DNA of 17,581 nucleotides from Pseudomonadota bacterium (lineage in GTDB: Bacteria > Verrucomicrobiota > Verrucomicrobiia > Chthoniobacterales > UBA6821), in the NCBI GenBank assembly GCA_009928265.1, contig RFPR01000032.1, positions 1 to 17,581 on the forward strand. Direction: 5' to 3'. Made by a program: the position numbers and the translations under genes. The notes under the pieces are model-generated. The model ran no database searches, had not been told where the DNA came from, and saw only the letters and a list, made by a program, of their open reading frames with translations. Shown piece after piece: positions 1 to 6,501 of this stretch (position 1 is its first letter; each line of letters opens with the position of its first letter).

Positions 1-684
1 AACGTGGAGACTTTCTGCCACGTGAAGCAGATCTTCGAAATCGGTTCTGACGAATACGCCAAGATGGGCACCCCCGGCGACGGCGGCACGCGTGTGATGT
101 GCGTCTCCGGTGATGTCGTGCGCCCCGGCCCCTACGAGATTCCTGCCGGTGGCGTGACCCTCGGCGAACTCATCAACGACGTCTGCGGCGGCATGAAGCC
201 CGGCCGCAAGCTCAAGGCCATCATCCCCGGTGGCAGCTCCTCCAAGATCCTCCGCGCCGGTGAGGTCTTCAAGATGAAGGTCAAGGGCGAGGATGGCCAG
301 ATGGTCGACAAGGAGGTGCCCCTCCTCGATCTCGTCATGGATGCCTCCACGTTGGCTGCGGCCGGCACCATGGTTGGCAGCGGTGGCGTGATCGTCATGG
401 ACGACTCGCGCGACATGCTCTGGGCGCTGAATAACCTGAACGAGTTCTACGCCCACGAGAGCTGCGGTCAGTGCACGCCGTGCCGCGAGGGTGTCCTATG
501 GATCGACAAGATGACCACCCGCATGGTCAACGGTGAGGGCCGTGTCGAGGATCCCAAAACTCTCAAGAGCGTCGCCGACAACATCGCCGGCCGTACGGTC
601 TGCGCCTTTGGTGAGGCTGCTTCCTGGCCCGTCCAGAGCTTCCTTCAGAAGTTCCCTGAGGAGTTCGAGGTAGCGGCCAAGTAA
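1..684 (+). CDS. nuoF: NADH-quinone oxidoreductase subunit F, C-terminal part
   Basis: This is the C-terminal half of the NADH-binding subunit of respiratory complex I, which passes electrons from NADH through FMN to the iron-sulfur chain on the cytoplasmic arm. The frame is open from base 1 (N-V-E-T-F) to a TAA at 682-684; the N-terminal FMN/NADH-binding part lies outside the window. Visible regions are an SLBB-type stretch around residues 45-80 (PGPYEIPAGG, then IIPGGSS) and the N3 [4Fe-4S] site, with ESCGQCTPCREG giving Cys155, 158 and 161 and a fourth cysteine, Cys201, in VCAFGEAASWPVQSF (numbered from base 1). All four ligands are present, so the fragment looks functional. The next gene starts 6 bases downstream and is not nuoG, so the complex I cluster either ends or is interrupted here. 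Identification is firm. Confidence 0.96.
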   Translation, partial: NVETFCHVKQIFEIGSDEYAKMGTPGDGGTRVMCVSGDVVRPGPYEIPAGGVTLGELINDVCGGMKPGRKLKAIIPGGSSSKILRAGEVFKMKVKGEDGQMVDKEVPLLDLVMDASTLAAAGTMVGSGGVIVMDDSRDMLWALNNLNEFYAHESCGQCTPCREGVLWIDKMTTRMVNGEGRVEDPKTLKSVADNIAGRTVCAFGEAASWPVQSFLQKFPEEFEVAAK

Positions 685-690
685 GTCTTT

Positions 691-1050
691 ATGACCCGTC
701 GCGCCGCCCGCATCACGGCCGCCGCAACGGGATTGCTAGCGATCGCGCTGGGAGCCTTTGGCGCCCATGCCCTTCGAGGTGTGCTGGAGGCCAATCAGTC
801 GCGTGACCTCTGGAATACGGCTGTCTTTTACCACCTTGTCCACGCACCCGCCTTGCTCTGGGCGGCAACCGCCGAGCCCTTCCTCACGGGAGCCATCCTC
901 TGCTGGACTGCCGGTATCATTCTCTTCTCCGGAAGCCTCTACGCCCTGGCTCTCACCAAGATCAGCGTTCTCGGCGCCATCACGCCGATCGGAGGACTCC
1001 TGCTGATGGCCGGTTGGGCAATTGTCGGAATCCGCGCCCTGCGTTCCTGA
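691..1050 (+). CDS. DUF423 family small membrane protein
   Basis: A 119-residue inner-membrane protein of the DUF423 (YgdD-like) family, whose biochemical role is unknown. About four hydrophobic segments are visible, near residues 8-28, 43-60, 65-88 and 93-115. Family hallmarks are GAFGAHALR (21-29), YHLVHA (47-52), FSGSLYALALT (79-89) and GAITPIGGLLLMAGW (95-109). Length is typical for the family. The ATG lies 6 bases after the nuoF stop and there is no recognisable Shine-Dalgarno sequence, so translation may depend on coupling to nuoF. The stop codon is only 4 bases before yjbQ. Family assignment is confident; a function connected to complex I is not implied by the sequence beyond co-transcription. 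Confidence 0.9.
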   Translation: MTRRAARITAAATGLLAIALGAFGAHALRGVLEANQSRDLWNTAVFYHLVHAPALLWAATAEPFLTGAILCWTAGIILFSGSLYALALTKISVLGAITPIGGLLLMAGWAIVGIRALRS

Positions 1051-1054
1051 GATT

Positions 1055-1474
1055 ATGAAAGCCATCACCGAAAGCTTCGATGTCCCTACAAAGGGGAAGG
1101 GGACCTACGAGATCACCACTCAGGTGGAGTCGCTCCTGCGCGCCAGCGGGATCCGCACGGGTCTTGCCACGGTCTTTGTCAGGCACACGAGCGCGAGTCT
1201 GGTGATCTACGAGAATGCCGATCCGACGGCGCGGGCCGATCTGCACCGCTACTTCGAGGATCTGGTGCCGGAGGATCATCCCGGCCTCGTCCACACGGCG
1301 GAGGGGCCGGACGATTCGACGAGTCATCTGAAGATGGCGCTGACCAGAACCAGCGAATCAGTTCCTATCGCGGATGGACGGCTGACACTGGGAACGTGGC
1401 AGGGGATTTATCTGTTTGAGCATAGATCTGCCCCTCACCGGCGCACTATTACTGTAAGCCTTCTTGGTGTATAG
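1055..1474 (+). CDS. yjbQ: YjbQ/UPF0047 family protein
   Basis: A 139-residue protein of the YjbQ/UPF0047 family, a compact cytoplasmic fold annotated as 'secondary thiamine-phosphate synthase' because E. coli YjbQ has weak activity of that kind; the physiological role is unsettled. The conserved blocks are HTSASL (44-49) with its downstream EN-AD, HTAEGPDDSTSHLK (80-93) and GRLTLGTWQGIYLFEHR (108-124). The His and acidic residues in these blocks are the presumed active or metal site. I chose the ATG at 1055, four bases after the DUF423 stop; an in-frame extension to 1022 would overlap the upstream gene and lies outside the family's usual N-terminus. The TAG stop at 1472-1474 overlaps the outer arm of a palindromic repeat. 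Confidence 0.93.
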   Translation: MKAITESFDVPTKGKGTYEITTQVESLLRASGIRTGLATVFVRHTSASLVIYENADPTARADLHRYFEDLVPEDHPGLVHTAEGPDDSTSHLKMALTRTSESVPIADGRLTLGTWQGIYLFEHRSAPHRRTITVSLLGV

Positions 1475-1572
1475 GCTTGGGATTCTGGCGCCGCGCGTTG
1501 TTGCCGCTCGCTCGCAGTAGTTCACTACAGCTTCGCTCGCGCGCCTAGCGCGGCATCCCGACTTCCAAGCCT
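1473..1572. repeat. Imperfect palindromic repeat, copy A
   Basis: A roughly 100-base nested palindrome immediately after yjbQ. The outer arms AGGCTTGG (1473-1480) and CCAAGCCT (1565-1572) are perfectly complementary. A middle pair is GCCGCGC (1490-1496) with GCGCGGC (1548-1554). The apex is GCAGTAG (1514-1520) with CTACAGC (1525-1531), one mismatch and a 4-base loop. A CGCTCG motif flanks the apex on both sides in the same orientation. A second element with the same apex and flanking motif lies at 8903-9008. It may act as a transcription terminator or be a REP-like dispersed repeat; there is no T-tract typical of an intrinsic terminator. The remaining bases up to 1676 show no other convincing signal. 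Confidence 0.75.
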
Positions 1573-1676
1573 TTGACTACAGAAGAGCTTGCCAGCATTG
1601 AATGCTTAAATCCTATCAGTTATCGGTTGTATTGTCCGACCTTGACTCCTTAGGGCAATAGGGGCCTGATTATTTG

Positions 1677-2747
1677 ATGAAGAAGGCGTTGCTTCTCGGT
1701 CTTTTGGCAATAACCGCAGCTCATGCTGACTGGCCGTTTCATAAGGTTAAAAAAGCCGTGCCGCTGACAACACAAGAACAAGAGGAGATCTCACGCAATA
1801 CCCAGCAACAGACTCAAATCGAGTCGATGAAAGAACAGCTGCTGAATAAACATCCCGGATATTCCTATAGGACAATAGTGATGACGGCAGTTTCGTGGAA
1901 TAAATATGGTAATCCTAGTAGGGCCGAAAAGGAGTTGAAGGAGTTGATAGAGGAGGACCAATGGGAAGAGTTAAAAAAAAGTGCTACGGACACACTGAAC
2001 ACTGCTGAAACAGAGGCTGAAATAAATGAGTCAGCAAAACAGATGCAAAAACTTAGTACTTATCTTGAGAGCTGGAAAAAGTCACACCCGGTCGAATCGT
2101 ATGATTTAGAGAAGAAACTTACCCGCAGACAAGCTGAACTTAGTATGTTGGATTTTCTTGCTGACTTTAAGGCTAAATCCCTCAAGAGACAGGCAGAGGC
2201 TGATTTCTGCCTAGCTCATTGCGAATCAGCATCTACACCAGAAGAGATAGAGGCTAGTATACCTCACGCGAGCTTGTTTCAGGGTACGCAACTCACAGAC
2301 AAAGATTTTAAAAGAATTTACAGGATGACGCGGGAGCAATGGGACTCGGATTACAAAGCTAGAATGATTGCCTTTCCAAGGGATCAGAGGGTTAAAAGCA
2401 TCAAGGCAGTCATTAACAGCGAAAGGGATCTTGAGAATGATCCTACCTACATAAAATACAGGGAAAGGCAGGATCGCCTTCGGGCCGAGATACGCGAAAT
2501 AGAACGTGGAGAAAACGAGAAGAAGGCAGTAGATGCCCTAAATGATATCGGCGTCGCAACAAGGCAGGCTACCGCAGTCGCGCAGCAAGCTGCCTTTCAG
2601 CAGCATGCAGATGCCGAGCGATCAAGAATGCAGCAGCATGAGGATGCAATTAACAACCAGCCGATTCTGCCTCCTCTACCCAACACCTATCACTCTGGCA
2701 CGATTCTTTTTAACAACGGAGCTTCTGCAACTTACCACGGATACTGA
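1677..2747 (+). CDS. Secreted, charge-rich helical protein of unknown function
   Basis: I do not recognise this 356-residue protein. It opens with a Sec-type signal peptide (MKKALLLGLLAITAAHA, cleavage expected after Ala17), so it is probably exported. The mature part is very rich in Glu, Lys, Gln and Arg and looks largely helical, with likely coiled-coil stretches near residues 80-170 and 245-325. It has no transmembrane segment after the signal. A CLAHC pair of cysteines lies at 178-182. The C-terminus is different in character: a proline-rich PILPPLPN followed by a Gly/Asn/Tyr-rich tail ending in ATYHGY. An in-frame TTG just before the ATG could add one residue. Base composition is much lower in GC than that of its neighbours (sampled lines 37-45% against about 65% in mdh), which suggests acquisition or weak constraint. 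It converges on spmAB with a 21-base gap. Confidence 0.72.
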   Translation: MKKALLLGLLAITAAHADWPFHKVKKAVPLTTQEQEEISRNTQQQTQIESMKEQLLNKHPGYSYRTIVMTAVSWNKYGNPSRAEKELKELIEEDQWEELKKSATDTLNTAETEAEINESAKQMQKLSTYLESWKKSHPVESYDLEKKLTRRQAELSMLDFLADFKAKSLKRQAEADFCLAHCESASTPEEIEASIPHASLFQGTQLTDKDFKRIYRMTREQWDSDYKARMIAFPRDQRVKSIKAVINSERDLENDPTYIKYRERQDRLRAEIREIERGENEKKAVDALNDIGVATRQATAVAQQAAFQQHADAERSRMQQHEDAINNQPILPPLPNTYHSGTILFNNGASATYHGY

Positions 2748-2768
2748 GTCGAGATTCCCTGTGAACCC

Positions 2769-4061
2769 TTACCTGAACACCAACCGGCAGATGACGAGGG
2801 ATGCTGCAACTCCAGCGGCGTCGGCGAGGAGACCGGCGGCGAGGGCATGGCGTCCCCGGCGGATGGCGACTGAGCCAAAGTAGACGGCCAGCACATAGAG
2901 GGTCGTCTCGGTGCCTCCGAGGATCGTTCCGGCTAGCTGGGCGGCGTAGCTGTCGGGGCCGCAGGCTTTCACGATCTCCGCAAAGAGGCCCGTGGCAGCG
3001 CTGCCGCTCAAGGGGCGCACCAGCACGAGTGGCAGGACCTGCGGAGGAAGTCCGATCAGGTCGAGCACGGGAGAGAGGAGTCTAGTCAGAATGGCGATCC
3101 CTCCGGCCGCGCGGAAGACACCGACGGCAACGAGAATGGCCACGAGGTAGGGGAATATTCGCAGGGCGACCTGGATCCCTTCTTTGGCCCCCTCGATGAA
3201 TTCCTCATAGACGGAGATCCCTTTTAGGGCGGCGTAGAGGGGGAAAAACCCAATCAGAAAGGGGATCGCCACCACCGAGATCGATTGGACGATTGAGATC
3301 GGGAGGGAGGTGCCAGTGACCCTAGCGGCGACAAGATGCCAGATCGTTCCCGCAAAGAGGGCGACATAGCTCGCAAGGAGCAGTTTCTTCCAGAGGGAGA
3401 GCGGGACTGAGGCGGTACTCTCGGAAGCGGATTCCGTAGCAACGGGGAGGGGAGTGGGGCCGGTCACCGGAGCCAGGGCGAACATCGGTAGTCTCTGCAG
3501 GAGTTTCACGGCGACGATGCCGGTGATGAAGGAGCAGGTTGTGGCCACGAGCGCCGTCCCGATGATCGAGGTGGGATGAGCGGCCCCGGCAGCGGCGAGG
3601 ATTCCGACAGCGGTGGCCGGGATCAACTGGACGGAGCTGGTATTGATGGCGAGGAAGGTGCACATCGCATTGGTGGCCGTTCCGGGGCGGGGATTAAGCG
3701 TTTCCAGTCCTTGCATCGCCTTAAGGCCAAGTGGGGTGGCGGCATTTCCAAGGCCGAGCATGTTGGCCGCGATATTCATCACCATGGCTCCCATGGCGGG
3801 ATGATCGGCCGGCACCTCGGGGAAGAGGCGGGTGAGCAGAGGTCGCAAGAATGAAGAGAGCCGCTCCACGGCACCCGATTTTTCAGCCAGTCGCATGATA
3901 CCCAGCCAGAGAGCCATGACAGCCCCAAGTGGCAGGGCGATCGACATCAGGGAGGATTTGGCCGCCTCAAAGGTGGCGGCCGTGACGGCCTCGGTTTTTC
4001 CCGTCAGGAGACCGAGGATCACCCCGCAGACGATCAGGCCGAGCCAGAGGTAATTGAGCAT
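2769..4061 (-). CDS. Fused SpmA-SpmB nucleoside-recognition membrane protein
   Basis: A 430-residue polytopic membrane protein containing two nucleoside-recognition (Gate) domains. The first half matches SpmA, with NMLGLGNAATPLG (100-112) and NTSSVQLIPATAVG (140-153). A less hydrophobic linker lies around 195-225. The second half matches SpmB, with RPLSGSAA (349-356) and GGTETTLYVLAVYFG (382-396). In Bacillus, SpmA and SpmB are separate proteins needed for spore-core dehydration; fused forms occur in non-sporulating bacteria, where the substrate is unknown. The ATG at 4061 (MLNYLWLGL) is preferred because it starts at the first membrane segment; an upstream in-frame extension to 4136 adds a non-family N-terminus and would approach dcd. 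It is transcribed divergently from dcd across 86 bases. Confidence 0.88.
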   Translation of the reverse strand: MLNYLWLGLIVCGVILGLLTGKTEAVTAATFEAAKSSLMSIALPLGAVMALWLGIMRLAEKSGAVERLSSFLRPLLTRLFPEVPADHPAMGAMVMNIAANMLGLGNAATPLGLKAMQGLETLNPRPGTATNAMCTFLAINTSSVQLIPATAVGILAAAGAAHPTSIIGTALVATTCSFITGIVAVKLLQRLPMFALAPVTGPTPLPVATESASESTASVPLSLWKKLLLASYVALFAGTIWHLVAARVTGTSLPISIVQSISVVAIPFLIGFFPLYAALKGISVYEEFIEGAKEGIQVALRIFPYLVAILVAVGVFRAAGGIAILTRLLSPVLDLIGLPPQVLPLVLVRPLSGSAATGLFAEIVKACGPDSYAAQLAGTILGGTETTLYVLAVYFGSVAIRRGRHALAAGLLADAAGVAASLVICRLVFR

Positions 4062-4088
4062 GGGGGAGTTTGTAGGCTCCCCGGGGGA

Positions 4089-4111
4089 GAAGGTCAGCAA
4101 AATTGACCTTC
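4089..4111. promoter_or_regulatory. Inverted repeat between divergent spmAB and dcd
   Basis: Perfect 8-base arms GAAGGTCA (4089-4096) and TGACCTTC (4104-4111) are separated by 7 bases, in the 86-base region between the divergent starts of spmAB (4061) and dcd (4148). Position and symmetry fit a dimeric regulator's operator, but it could equally form a hairpin in the dcd leader. A second G/C-rich symmetry (GGGGAG and CTCCCC) lies at about 4063-4082. No convincing -35/-10 pair was found for either gene. Confidence 0.35.
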
Positions 4112-4147
4112 CGAAGCAGGGGCAACTTCGCTTCAATGAACGGCATT

Positions 4148-4714
4148 ATGTCCGTTTGTTCCGACCGCTGGATCCGCAAGATGTCCCAAGAGCATGGGAT
4201 GATCGAACCCTTCATCGATGGTCAGGTCCGCTCCGCTGATCATGGCCGCATCATCAGCTACGGCCTTTCGAGCTACGGCTATGACCTCCGGGTTTCCGAT
4301 GAGTTCAAGGTTTTCACCAACGTGCACAGCGCGATGGTCGACCCCAAGGGCTTTGACGAGAAGTCCTTCGTCGATATCAAGACGGACGTCTGCGTCGTTC
4401 CCCCGAACTCCTTCGCCCTAGCGCGGAGCGTGGAGTATTTCCGCATTCCCCGCAGTGTGCTGACCATCTGCGTTGGTAAGTCGACCTATGCCCGTTGCGG
4501 TATCATCGTGAACGTGACTCCCTTTGAGCCCGAGTGGGAGGGGCACGTGACGCTCGAGATTTCCAATACGACACCTCTTCCCGCTAAGATCTACGCCAAT
4601 GAGGGGCTGGCCCAGGTAGTCTTCTTCGAGGCGAACGATGTCTGCGAGACGAGCTATGCTGACCGCGGCGGCAAGTACATGAAGCAGCGCGGGATCACGG
4701 TCCCAAGGATGTGA
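4148..4714 (+). CDS. dcd: dCTP deaminase
   Basis: A 188-residue dCTP deaminase, which converts dCTP to dUTP and ammonia and so feeds dUMP into thymidylate synthesis in the cytoplasm. It belongs to the trimeric dUTPase/Dcd fold. The phosphate-binding and substrate motif GKSTYARCG is at residues 110-118, with Ser112 and Arg116 aligning with the catalytic-site Ser/Arg of E. coli Dcd. The general base Glu137 lies in HVTLEISNT, and the C-terminal lid YADRGGKYMKQRG is at 170-182. The ATG at 4148 gives the family N-terminus M-S-V-C-S-D-R-W-I; upstream in-frame ATGs at 4136 and 4103 (TTG-like region) add residues foreign to the family. The monofunctional enzyme is inferred; a bifunctional dCTP deaminase-dUTPase is less likely because the motif set is of the Dcd type. 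The gene ends just before a structured repeat. Confidence 0.96.
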   Translation: MSVCSDRWIRKMSQEHGMIEPFIDGQVRSADHGRIISYGLSSYGYDLRVSDEFKVFTNVHSAMVDPKGFDEKSFVDIKTDVCVVPPNSFALARSVEYFRIPRSVLTICVGKSTYARCGIIVNVTPFEPEWEGHVTLEISNTTPLPAKIYANEGLAQVVFFEANDVCETSYADRGGKYMKQRGITVPRM

Positions 4715-4716
4715 TC

Positions 4717-4919
4717 AGGAAGGATGAAGTCAGAGGGATGAATGATGAAAGGGTGAGGCTGTCAGTCGCCTCTTAGGCCTCGCAGAGCGGTTTTGACGGC
4801 ACTAACCCCTCGGTTAGCCGTGCCGCCCCTGACGGGGACACTTTTCCGCGTGATCCGCCGCATCCGTTCCTACGGACTTGGTTCATACTTCATCATTCAA
4901 CCTTCATCTTTTCCTTCCT
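4717..4919. repeat. Multi-hairpin element with long inverted arms
   Basis: A 203-base structured element between convergent dcd and the nuclease gene. The outermost arms are AGGAAGGA (4717-4724) and TCCTTCCT (4912-4919). The main arms TGAATGATGAA (4739-4749) and TTCATCATTCA (4889-4899) are perfect over 11 bases. Inside are four local hairpins: GAGGC/GCCTC (4755-4759, 4768-4772); CTAACC-cctc-GGTTAG (4802-4817) extended by CGG/CCG across a 2-base bulge; CCCC-tgac-GGGG (4826-4837); and TCCGT-tcct-ACGGA (4863-4876). A GCGG/CCGC pair (4787-4790, 4846-4849) can enclose two of them. The shape suits a MITE-like repeat or a structured RNA; a simple bidirectional terminator would not need this much structure. 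No ORF of interest lies within it. Confidence 0.65.
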
Positions 4920-5355
4920 CTCCCATCTTCCGGAGGACTTCTGACATGTCCTCGACCTCGTCCCAGACCTGACGGCTCACAAAGATCGGCGCTTTCTGCT
5001 GGGTGGCCATGGCGAGGCAGTCGCTGGGGCGGGCATCGAGTTCGATGACCTTGCGCTGCTGGAGTTCGTTTTCGGCCGTCACGATCATGCGACCGTAATA
5101 GGTAGCCCCCTTGAGGTCATTGATGAGGACGCGCTCCACCTTGCCTCCCAGGGCTGCCAGGAACATTCCCATCAGGTCATGGGTGAGGGGACGTTCGGTC
5201 TTGGTGCCGGCTAGTTGGTTGCCGATCGCCGAACCGACGAGAGGATCGACATGGATCACAAAAACCTTTTCCTCATCGCCCAAAAAAACTGCCGTGCCGG
5301 TGGCCGTCGGAACCACCGCTTTGATCCCGACGGGAATGACATCCATGGAGTTCAC
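4897..5355 (-). CDS. Bifunctional nuclease (BFN/DUF151) family protein
   Basis: A 152-residue protein of the bifunctional nuclease family (DUF151), named after plant proteins with RNase and DNase activity; bacterial members are widely conserved with little functional work. The diagnostic blocks are RPLTHDLMG (55-63) and DARPSDCLAMA (107-117), with the acidic residues presumed catalytic. The GTG at 5355 is preferred because an AGGGTGA sequence lies about 4-6 bases upstream; the ATG at 5346 (M-D-V-I-P-V) is an alternative three codons in. The last eight or so codons (GEEGKDEG) and the TGA stop lie within the right arm of the inverted-repeat element at 4717-4919, so the C-terminus appears to be supplied by that element. 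It lies 59 bases downstream of the gamma-carbonic anhydrase on the same strand and may share its transcript. Confidence 0.88.
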   Translation of the reverse strand: MNSMDVIPVGIKAVVPTATGTAVFLGDEEKVFVIHVDPLVGSAIGNQLAGTKTERPLTHDLMGMFLAALGGKVERVLINDLKGATYYGRMIVTAENELQQRKVIELDARPSDCLAMATQQKAPIFVSRQVWDEVEDMSEVLRKMGEEGKDEG

Positions 5356-5414
5356 GCTATCACCCTACACCGGATCATCGTGAGATGCATCCCCTATACC
5401 CAGAGTTAGTCCGC

Positions 5415-6020
5415 TTACTTTCGGTAGTCGGGGTGAATGATCCCTCGGCGGCCGTATTCTGCGGCGAGGACAAGGTAATGGTCGGCCCACGCCCCCAGCC
5501 CTTTTTGTTCCTCCGGCGATAGTGTGCGGATAACCTTGCCCGGCGATCCCACGACCATGGATCCGGGCGGGATCTGCGTCCCTCCAAGGACGAGGGTGCG
5601 CGCCCCGATGAGGCAGTTTTCCCCGATGACGGTCCCGTCGAGAATGATGGCCCCCATGCCGATGAGGCTGTTATCGCCGATCGTGCAGGCATGGACGACG
5701 GCGGAGTGTCCCACCGTTACGCGGCGTCCGATGGTCGTGCCAAGGTTCGTGCCGACATGCACGACGGCGTTGTCCTGCACGTTGCTCTCCTCGCCGATCA
5801 CGATCGGTGCGATGTCCGCCCGCAGGGAGGCGCACGGCCAGATGCTGGCCCGTGGGCCGAGCGTTACGGCTCCTGAGAGAAATGCACCCGGAGCGATGTA
5901 GGCGTCGTCCGGTACTTGCGTCGTCCGCGACATGTGCTTGGCAACGATTTCGGCGAAGTAGTCAAGATGATCCGGGTGGGCGAGATCGGATCTGGGGTCT
6001 GCTGTGGAATGAGTGTTCAT
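5415..6020 (-). CDS. Gamma-carbonic anhydrase family protein
   Basis: A 201-residue left-handed beta-helix (hexapeptide-repeat) protein of the gamma-carbonic anhydrase family (YrdA/CaiE/PaaY-like). The repeated [LIV]-G-x(4) turns run from about residue 40 to 165. The zinc ligands are recognisable: His88 in VVHVGT, and His105 and His110 in TVGHSAVVHACTIGD. Arg67, Asp69 and Gln82 sit at the same spacings as the catalytic-region residues of the archaeal enzyme Cam, so the site is complete. Activity as a CO2 hydratase is inferred; many bacterial homologues are inactive or act as chaperones or thioesterase partners. The ATG at 6020 is used; reading further upstream would run into the HU promoter. 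It is divergent from the HU gene. Confidence 0.88.
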   Translation of the reverse strand: MNTHSTADPRSDLAHPDHLDYFAEIVAKHMSRTTQVPDDAYIAPGAFLSGAVTLGPRASIWPCASLRADIAPIVIGEESNVQDNAVVHVGTNLGTTIGRRVTVGHSAVVHACTIGDNSLIGMGAIILDGTVIGENCLIGARTLVLGGTQIPPGSMVVGSPGKVIRTLSPEEQKGLGAWADHYLVLAAEYGRRGIIHPDYRK

Positions 6021-6052
6021 GCGGGTTATTGAGAAATTTTCCACAAAGGGTG

Positions 6053-6081
6053 TTGACAGCACGAGAGACTTTTTTTCTGAT
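6053..6081 (+). promoter_or_regulatory. Sigma70-like promoter of the HU gene
   Basis: A perfect -35 box TTGACA (6053-6058) is followed after 17 bases by TCTGAT (6076-6081), four of six matches to the -10 consensus. Transcription would begin near 6088, leaving a leader of about 40 bases. It is the best promoter in the window and fits a highly expressed nucleoid protein. The leader is almost free of G, rich in A and C, and lacks a Shine-Dalgarno sequence. Confidence 0.7.
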
Positions 6082-6126
6082 CGGCAGGTCACACGACACC
6101 AACACACAACCCAACCCAAACAATCC

Positions 6127-6405
6127 ATGAGCAAACAGACCCTCGTTGAATCCGTTCAGAAGTCCCTCGGTAAGGACGTCAGCAAGGCACACGCCGAGAA
6201 GGCCGTGAACGCCGTCATCGAAAACATCAAGGCCATCGTCAAGAAGAGCAAGAGCCTCCAGTTGATCGGCTTCGGCACCTTCAAGGTCGTGAACCGCAAG
6301 GCCCGCACCGGCATCAACCCCAAGACCGGCGCCAAGATCAAGATCGCTGCTTCCAAGAGCGTTCGCTTCAGCCCAGGTCTCGCCTTCAAGAAGGCCGTTA
6401 AGTAA
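6127..6405 (+). CDS. HU/IHF family DNA-binding protein
   Basis: A 92-residue histone-like protein that binds and bends DNA and helps organise the nucleoid. The N-terminal helical dimerisation part (MSKQTLVESVQKSLG) is followed by the beta-arm region GFGTFKVVNRKARTG, then INPKTGAKIKI, which contains the conserved Asn-Pro at the arm tip that intercalates DNA. It ends in the usual KSVRFSPGLAFKKAVK. Length and order match HU; the sequence does not show whether it is HU or an IHF-like paralogue. The ATG at 6127 is the family start; the longer in-frame reading to 6013 is untranslated leader and promoter. It is monocistronic, with a sigma70-like promoter upstream and a strong hairpin terminator 18 bases after the stop. 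Confidence 0.95.
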   Translation: MSKQTLVESVQKSLGKDVSKAHAEKAVNAVIENIKAIVKKSKSLQLIGFGTFKVVNRKARTGINPKTGAKIKIAASKSVRFSPGLAFKKAVK

Positions 6406-6423
6406 GGGATTTCCCCCCCACCC

Positions 6424-6461
6424 GAGAAAACCCGTTGTGCTTCGGCACAACGGGTTTTCTC
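6424..6461. terminator. Intrinsic terminator after the HU gene
   Basis: Perfect 17-base arms, GAGAAAACCCGTTGTGC and its complement, enclose a stable TTCG tetraloop. The T-run lies within the right arm (TTTTCTC) and continues as ATTTCT. The A-run on the left makes it potentially functional on both strands, but only the plus-strand HU gene needs it here. Confidence 0.92.
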
Positions 6462-6501
6462 ATTTCTAGGGAGGGGATATTTGCTGTAGCATCAGCCGAT
6501 C

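Noticed and set aside
1642..1673. TTGACT with a GATTAT further on, as a promoter for the AT-rich orphan
   Set aside because: The spacer is about 20 bases and the -10 would almost touch the start codon, so the pair is not convincing.
2542..2883. Overlapping plus-strand open frame across the end of the orphan gene
   Set aside because: It is out of frame with the orphan gene and antisense to spmAB; no start signal or domain supports it.
6481..6490. TTGCTGTAGC upstream of mdh, resembling the apex of the palindrome family
   Set aside because: No complementary CTACAGC or flanking CGCTYG motif follows, so it is most likely chance.
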